Below are positions 51,262-64,000 of a stretch of 64,000 nt of DNA, in pieces (the first letter of the stretch is position 1; every line of letters starts with the position of its first letter). Source of the stretch: Styela clava (taxonomy: Eukaryota > Chordata > Ascidiacea > Stolidobranchia > Styelidae); contig NC_135260.1 in NCBI RefSeq assembly GCF_964204865.1, forward strand, positions 20,754,001-20,818,000, in the 5' to 3' direction. The position numbers and the translations under genes were made by a program. The notes below the pieces were generated by a model. That model did no database searches, was not told where the DNA came from, and saw nothing but the letters and a program-made list of their open reading frames with translations.

Positions 51262-51618
51262 ATGCGACTGACTTTTCAGCTGCCACAAACGAATGACGAG
51301 TTGCCGTTACCGCGGCAGCAAATTGAAAACCAATGACAGGTAAAATTTTGCTGCCGTAACCACGGCAGGTGGGCCGTAAAGACAGGGTAACAAATATTGG
51401 GTAAGTTAGAACGTTTTTCCTATGGATACAGTTTTGATGGATTTGAGGTTAGGGTTTAGGTAGATATAATTCCGCATGATCAATTAAAATCTGGTACAAT
51501 AATTTGTGAATATACCGTTAATACTGATTACTGAATAGCGCTATAAAGCCATGGCAAGAGCTGCCGCGGTTTGTTCGTGGCAGGAGCTGCCATGAAGTGG
51601 TAAGAACTACGCCTCCGA
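51262..51618. repeat. Foldback dispersed repeat, copy 2
   Basis: Second copy of the repeat at 44896-45352, same orientation, lacking its first 70 bp. It runs at its right edge into the end of the TACCGTATTTCCCGG MITE family (51627 onward). Confidence 0.75.
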
Positions 51619-52651
51619 GAATAACTACCGTATTTCCCGGCGAATAAGTCTACCTCGTAAATAAGACGAAGCACGTTTCGGAGCCTGAAAAATGGGTTTT
51701 TGCATATAACCTCCCAATAATGGCAGTAAAATCGCATCAACATCGGAATCTCAAATTACCATGCAACGGCTTCTGAGCGGTCGCCGCTTTTGCGTATTGG
51801 TTAAAATAGGCTACAATGACTTTTTCTTGTAGCGTCAAATTTTACATGTGCATTCATCATATCTCGGACCAAAAGATTTTAGATGAATTATGTCGCATAA
51901 TTAGTGAGTTATTAATTTTTTTTTTTTTCGGGGAAGATCGACGAGTCGGCGGTCTCCGATCGCTGTCAGGTATTTAGTTTTGATACATATTTTTGCGCTC
52001 TCGCGAACTCTATATCGCCGTTATAAAAATCCCAAGATCTGCTATTAAATCCCGGAAAGTACAATTTTATTCACGACATACATACATGTTCATCACCTCG
52101 AAACGGAATGTGTTGCTTCACTGATTTAATTGTGATCGATTTAATATCGATAGCGATAATATCCCACAGAGTAAACTTTATTTCAAAAAAATGATTTATT
52201 ATAATTAGCTACTAAGGTTAGCTGAAACCGCTGAATAGCACAGATTCTCCATCGAGGCAAGGTCATTTATGAAATCACTTCTATATTGCACTTTGAGCAG
52301 TACAAAATTACCTCTATTTACTGCTGGGACGGAACGTCGTAAAATATAACTGACAAAAGAATATGCTAATAAAATCCATAATGCCATAAAACTGAATTTT
52401 AATTCAATTTTCTTGAAATTCATCTTAGTTTAATTGAGGTATGTAGATTAAAAAATAAGCCACTTAAAGTAACTACAATTCCACATTTAAGTATGAAAAG
52501 GTATTACCCAGATCAATAATTTTTAAGTCCAAATGGTCCAAAAATGGACATTTGGTTCCGAAATTCTTTAAACATCAAAAAAGTAAATAATGATAAACAA
52601 AAATTGCGGTAAATTAAAAATAATATGGTATGAAACGCACAAAACTGCATA

Positions 52652-54336
52652 TTAAAAAGAACAGATGACTCCAACAATATGTGATGTTTGTGCCTTGTCG
52701 CCATCTTTTACTCGTAATTTTATGATTTCTTGTAATGCTGATTTTACATCAGAATCCAGTTCTCCCTGTAATAAAGGTAAAAGAAATATTCCAGGATAGG
52801 ATTTTCATATTTATTCCAGGGAAGAAATTGAATAGTAACTTGGATTGCCAAAGTATCATGGTAATGTTATAGAACAGGGTTGTGCAACCTGCGGGCCAAA
52901 TGCAGCCTATAAGATAAAATTGTGCGACCCGCAGATAAGTGCCAATTTTGAATGTTGTGCGGCCCGCGAAACAAGTTTTTTGTTTATTCTGATATGTAGG
53001 AGTAATTCCAACCCCTTTGCGTTGCAAAGTCTATACCCGAGTCCAGTTTATTATCTATGCCCATGACATTGCAATGCCCTAACGTCTAGTCTGTGCGAGG
53101 TAAATGAATGTCATAAAATTTTTGTGCCTGCAACCACTAGAGATTCATTGTTACATAAAGGTACGGTCCGCGGTTTCACCCAGGTATTTGTATCTGGCCC
53201 TCCTGTATTAAAGATCGCACCCCTGTTGGAGACCTTTTAAATGACCAGCAACTAACTTTTTGAAATCACCCTAAGGTTACAACTGGCTTGTAGAAAATTA
53301 AATTGAACTATTAATTAGAAGTTAATTGCTGACACAGATCAAAGTGTACAATTCATTTCTACAAATTTCTGACAACGGTGTGCTTATGTCATTCATTTTT
53401 ACAGACCATGAATAACCTAATTCCTTACGACCAAAAGTACAGAACAAGACAGAAAAAGTGACTTGTTTTATCAGGATATCATAAAAATACACGTTTATAT
53501 ACGACATAATACAAAAACATATCTTCCTGTAACGGCGGCTAAAAGATGACCTCTGTAGATTGCAATTGTGTCCCTGTACCGTTTATCAGATTCCTAAAAA
53601 TAAAAAACACCTTTAGAAAAAACTTTTTAATTCATAACAAATATAATTCATTCACGAATGTGAACAAATTGATGGGAGGAGACCTAAATTATTATTGTAA
53701 ATTATTGTTACACACACTCGTTCAAAGCCCTAAACAAGTAGCCTACATAACAAATAATTGTATTCACCAAAAAGAATCAGAATTCTGACCTGGATTACCA
53801 ATTTCAGGACTTACTGCTCACAACGTTGGTCCAAACCACTCAGATTGCAAACAAAATATTGAACCCCCGATCCTAGCAACTATAATGCAGCCAAATATCA
53901 ATCCATCAAAACAAAAAACTTGCAATCACCTGTGTATGAGATGATAAATTTTCTAATTGCCTTTTCAAATTCACAATTTTGTTCCTCTCCGATTCATTTC
54001 TTTCTCCTTGTTTTGCTGACAATCGTAAAGTCATATCTCGACGTGATTTTCGAAGGCCGTTGATCTAAAATTATCAAAGTTAGAACATTTTATATATATA
54101 TACGTTTATCTCAGATTTATACTTTACCATGCACTTTTATCCATTTAGCCACACATGGTATCTACCTCTCCGGTCGCTTTTTCCAGCTTATGTTTCGAAT
54201 CGGTTAATTGTTGTCGTAGAATATTAACTTGAACTTCAGATTCGTGACATTTTGATTTCAAGGTACTAACGTCCGCTTCATATTTTGTTGATTTTGCCTC
54301 ACTCTAGTTACGCTCGACTCGTAAATCGGATATTTC
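52652..54336 (-). pseudogene. Coiled-coil protein fragment with one in-frame stop
   Basis: Three minus-strand exons in phase 0: 54166-54336, 53930-54064 and 52652-52765 (ends at TAA). All have clean acceptors (TTTCAG, TTTTAG, TTACAG) and donors (GTAGAT, GTGATT). The product is heptad-rich: EISDLRVERN, then KYEADVSTLKSKCHESEVQV, NILRQQLTDSKHKLEKATGE, INGLRKSRRDMTLRLSAKQG, NKIVNLKRQLENLSSHTQ and a weaker end. One codon in the first exon is TAG (54304-54306), where the heptad pattern suggests E, K or Q. No 5' exon was recognised above 54336. Resembles long centrosomal or ciliary coiled-coil proteins, but I cannot name the family. Could be a pseudogene, a sequencing error in a real gene, or a strain allele. 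Confidence 0.5.
52875..53225. mobile_element. hAT-type MITE inside the coiled-coil gene
   Basis: Ends CAGGGTTGTGCAACCTGCGG and GATCGCACCCCTG with GCGGCCCGCG blocks inside, the same style as 31103-31421. Flanking 8-mers ttatagaa and ttggagac match weakly (5 of 8), so it is old. Confidence 0.55.
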
Positions 54337-56639
54337 CTGAAATACAGTCAGCTTATTACAAATTGTAAAAACTTAATGAGGTGGGTGATCTGTACATACA
54401 AAGAAAATACTGTAAGAATATCAGACTAAAAATGCCAGTCTCAAATCATAATTATATTATTTTTCTTTCATGGATTTGGAGAGTTGTTTTAATTATTTTA
54501 TCAATTTCAGAAATATGAGTTATAAAATTTTGTTCACGCCTATGTTACCAATAACCATATATATAAATAAACCTTGTATAAAACGATAAGTATCACAATT
54601 GAGATTTTGTATTGATCGACCTTTTAACAGATTGTAGTAGGACTACCATAACTTCAATGAACGAAACCATATAGGCTATATATATTTTTCAAGATCAATT
54701 TTATCCACAATCAAAACAATATTGAAAAAATAAACTCTCACAAAAGAAGATATTGTCCTAGCTGTATGTCTGATTTTATTAGATAATGCAACACCTACGT
54801 AGTTATCAGGTATTGGTAAACTATACAAGAAATTTAATATGGGTCCTAAGGTTTGAATTCGGTGGGGGGCAATTATGCGCGGAAAGATTGCTGGACACCT
54901 TGTCTTCATGGCTACTGTAACTGCTGGCCGGTTAAGATTTCCTGCACCATAAAGTCCAATCATCTGAAAAAAAATAACTTGGTAACTGTTACCATACCCG
55001 ACATAGACTGGTAACCGGACACACAAGAGTTCATAGTTTGCAATATGATTAAGCCCTCTTTTGGCTATCCTGTCCCCTGGGATAAATATTAAAATTCTAT
55101 TTTATCCAAATTCACTACATTTAATGTAACAAGAGTGAACTAGACTTATTCGCTTTCATGATAGGAAGAGCCAACTTCTAACTACTTATCCTTCTTCTAT
55201 GCTTTTGTTCCGATGGATCCACATGTATATTTTGCAAGCTCGCTGTAAAAGGAATGAAGATAAATAATATTTATGTAACTTTTCCTCTGACCAAAGTCAG
55301 ACTTCCTCAGGTATATCATTACAGACTATATTGAAAAATGTGACTTTATAATTATCTGGGGCATATGTATAGACAGGTCATTGAAATGGAATATTCAAAT
55401 AACGCACTTTGCTGCTAAGTAATATAAGTCGGTTGGATACTGTGCATATTTCGACATTTTATTGCGGTAACAACTTTGAGCATCGTTTATAACTCTCTAT
55501 TCCGTTCACATATTCAATATGTATTAGGTATTTTTGTATTGGGATCAGCTGATAAAACTCTATTACGGCGAACTGAATAATAAATAGGAGAAATCCTGCA
55601 GAATAAATATGTGCTGTGTCCGGCACTGGCCATTATGCACAACTTAATCATATCTATCATAAACTTCAAATTATTAAAATGTTAGATAGTCATAAAATTT
55701 GATTCCCAGATACTGTTTATGACAGGCTATCTTGAATTCTATACTTCACTTTTGGCCTATTTAATTAGGCTACTGTATTAACTCTTTTTTGAGATCTACT
55801 GTGAATCTGATTGTCGTATCAAGTATTTTATGTATTTATTGTGTTATTTTTGTTTTTACTTATGTTTATTTGTTTGTGCTGTTTTTATATGAACCGCAGT
55901 GGTCTGAAGTAATGAACTAATTAACTAATAGAAGCATAATAAATAAAATTCAACACCCTTTTTTACTGGGGACTGGAAGCCGAGGGATTTGGGTCGAGAC
56001 CCTGGGCTTTGTCATTTCTAACCCCCACCTGACTACTATATTAAAAATTATACCAACCACGACAATAGGAGAAAATATCTGGATTTAGTGAATTTTTTTC
56101 GTTGACAATAAATTTTGGTGAGCTCTGTTGCGGTATTTTGGGAAAATTGTGGGTAAAATATTCCGTTTTGACCTCAGTATCCATATATTCAAGGCATCGC
56201 TCTCTTGTTTCACCAATATCGATTTCGTTCCACAGAGTTATATTTTATTTATATATAATCATATCCAAAAATATCGAAACTTTCAAATAATTTTTCCTTC
56301 GCTACGAGCCTACGACACACCTGTGTAACCGCGAATTTTCGACACTTTTACATACCAATACCTAGGAAAGAAAATAATGAAAGTATAATAACGACATGGA
56401 ATTGGATTGGCCCAATACACAACCCCAAATTTTAACGCTGGCTGTACAAACGCAAGCCCAACTAACACATTGGATAATTTGATAGCGAATAAATGTATAT
56501 ATGGCCATGCTATACATAATATAAATTTAGGAAATATTGCTAAAGGGGTATGTTAGGATATATTAAAAAGAGGTGGCGAAGCAAAAAAGGTTGGGAACCA
56601 CTGCCGTAGACGATTCAAAAACATGTTTTGCGATCTTGT
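54337..56639. other. Spacer without recognised genes
   Basis: AT-rich. It contains a SINE tail at about 54988-55110 (ACCATACCCGACATAGACTG, ATGATTAAGCC) and a MITE-type right end GGTTGGGAACCACTG at 56589-56603. Open frames such as 54676-55026 minus show no recognisable family. Confidence 0.45.
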
Positions 56640-56847
56640 AACCGCAAATATGACGTAATAGTAATTTGTATTTCGTATCGCCTATTCGTCATAAACGAAA
56701 AGACACACCGACACAGGTCAACCAATGACAAACGACAGAACCGGCGAACAAATAGCTCTCCCGTCTTGTCTACTCAATGCGTCAATGACAGGGACTGATA
56801 TTCCTTTGTGCGTGATGCGCCGCTTACTTTCACAACTGAAAGAAAAG
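56640..56847 (+). promoter_or_regulatory. Possible promoter and non-coding first exon of glutamate dehydrogenase
   Basis: Less AT-rich than its surroundings. It contains a CRE-like TGACGTAA (56651-56658) and a CCAAT box (56722-56726), then a donor-like AGAAAAG^GTATAA at 56847/56848. The coding start follows at 57425. Placement fits a TSS plus 5' UTR exon, but nothing proves transcription. Confidence 0.3.
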
Positions 56848-57424
56848 GTATAACGTTATGTCGGACTTTAGTTTAAGCAATTATGAGTTAAAGCTAGGCT
56901 ATATCATGATAACAGTACCGGTATATGTGTGGATTTTAATGCTGGAGTTGTATGATAAAATGAACAATTGATGACGATGTCAATACTGCAATAGCGTGAT
57001 ATTACAGTATTATACAATTATTAGTCATGTTCGCATATTATTTTTCCATAGCGCAGTCATCTAAAATTGGGGAATTTAGAAAGAGACTATATAACTATAA
57101 AAATAATTTCTGCATAGTTGAAATATGACCGATGTGGATCTGTTGATTAAAGTATCTCGTCAACAACATGCGGTATACCACAATACCAATATATCTCATC
57201 AATTCTCCTGGGACAAAATTTATACTGTGATAGTCTATAAAAGTATAGGTGCTTGTTGTTTACATGTTTTATGGCAATCGTTTCAAAGTACTTGTTATCT
57301 GCACCATTATTGAAATGTTTTTATTTTTCATACACAGTTTATTATAGGGTATTTTACTTAAATTTGTGGATTACAAAAAATAATCAAACATTGTTGGAAT
57401 CATAAGGAGAGCCAAGCATTAATC

Positions 57425-63361
<5,937 letters not shown>

Positions 63362-63661
63362 GTAAGTACAATGCAATGTCACTTTAAAAAAATGATTTGG
63401 TTGTCTCTGTAAAAGTTGAAGCATAATAAAACTGAAATTGGAAATATTCATAGGAGACTCTCTGTTGTTATTCAAAAAAACTTATTATACTGGTAGCTTC
63501 TTATATAGAATGATTCACATATGGTTATTTATTTAACTTATTACTGAATTGTCCATTTATGCATGTTGATGGCAATATTGCTGTAAATAAACATTTTATT
63601 TAATCTATATGATGCAAATAACTATGAATAAATCGACTGTATTTTGCAGTGTATACTTATT

Positions 63662-64000
63662 TAAAAATCAGATCTAATTATAATAGGTACTCCCGTAGTA
63701 TGTGTACCAGGTTAGGGTTAAGCCATAATTAGGCTTCCCGCTGCTTGTCAGCAGGGAACCTATTGTATTCCTGTGTTTTATTATTAGTATTATTTATTTA
63801 TTTATTTTTATTATTTTTTTTTCAAATTGGTCCTACAAACTTGAAATTCACCTCAAATGTGCAGAAGTTCTCAGCTAGCAATAAAATGCAAATTTTATGC
63901 ATGAGTGACCACGCTTTCACGCTCCATTGAGCAAAACGCGTCTTCGGTTTTTTTGCGATTTCTCAAAATTGATACATGGTATTGGGTTGAAATTCATAAC
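63662..64000. repeat. Interspersed repeat near the right edge
   Basis: Begins with GTACTCCCGTAGTATGTGTACCAG, related to an arm of the palindromic family at 25418-25496. It continues through a TTATT-rich run to a GAGCAAAACGCGTCTTCGG stretch. No coding signal. It lies after a complete splice donor of glutamate dehydrogenase and is therefore intronic. Confidence 0.4.

Noticed and set aside
54676-55026. 116-codon minus-strand frame as a gene
   Set aside because: It overlaps a SINE tail at its start and shows no family resemblance.
55186-55242. Upstream exon of the coiled-coil gene
   Set aside because: It has good splice-like edges, but the only open frame ends in phase 1 while the next exon needs phase 0.

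Overview
The window is nuclear DNA of an animal, AT-rich (my impression, not counted), with short exons split by mostly 0.2-2 kb GT-AG introns and many small transposons. The gene set and protein similarity point to an invertebrate chordate, most likely a tunicate (inference). The latrophilin here carries an olfactomedin domain, which fly and nematode latrophilins lack. The species cannot be fixed from sequence alone.

Layout: (1) 69-1930, minus: 5' part of the proteasome subunit gene PSMB4, running off the left edge. (2) 2934-10233, plus: a complete 12-exon MNS1 (axonemal coiled-coil protein, 500 aa), head to head with PSMB4. (3) 12565-30486, minus: a nearly complete latrophilin-type adhesion GPCR (22 exons found, about 1416 aa, signal-peptide exon not found), convergent with MNS1. 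(4) 37063-46008, minus: a complete but short NCOA5 homologue (7 exons, 391 aa). (5) 52652-54336, minus: three in-phase exons of an unrecognised coiled-coil protein with one in-frame stop. (6) 57425-63361, plus: glutamate dehydrogenase, 14 exons, lacking the 3' end beyond the right edge. I spliced all coding models by hand; exon phases agree at every joined junction.

The rest is introns and transposon-rich spacer. Several hAT-type elements can be bounded exactly by terminal inverted repeats and 8-bp target duplications: 5558-5872, 17123-17949, 25574-26809, 31103-31421, 38111-42708 and 47768-49025. The 4.6 kb element at 38111-42708 sits inside a smaller palindromic repeat, itself apparently inside an older MITE, all within NCOA5 intron 6. 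A decayed hAT transposase (50101-50745), a LINE 3'-end relic (49382-49690), tRNA-derived SINEs and a foldback repeat present in two copies (44896-45352, 51262-51618) fill the 46-52 kb spacer.

The genes form no shared pathway; they are neighbours. The most useful leads are the nested hAT structure with its motif-packed termini, the coiled-coil gene with an in-frame TAG, a strong decoy splice donor inside a glutamate dehydrogenase exon, an X-box-like site upstream of the cilia gene MNS1, and an orphan 3'-terminal exon near 35.5 kb.
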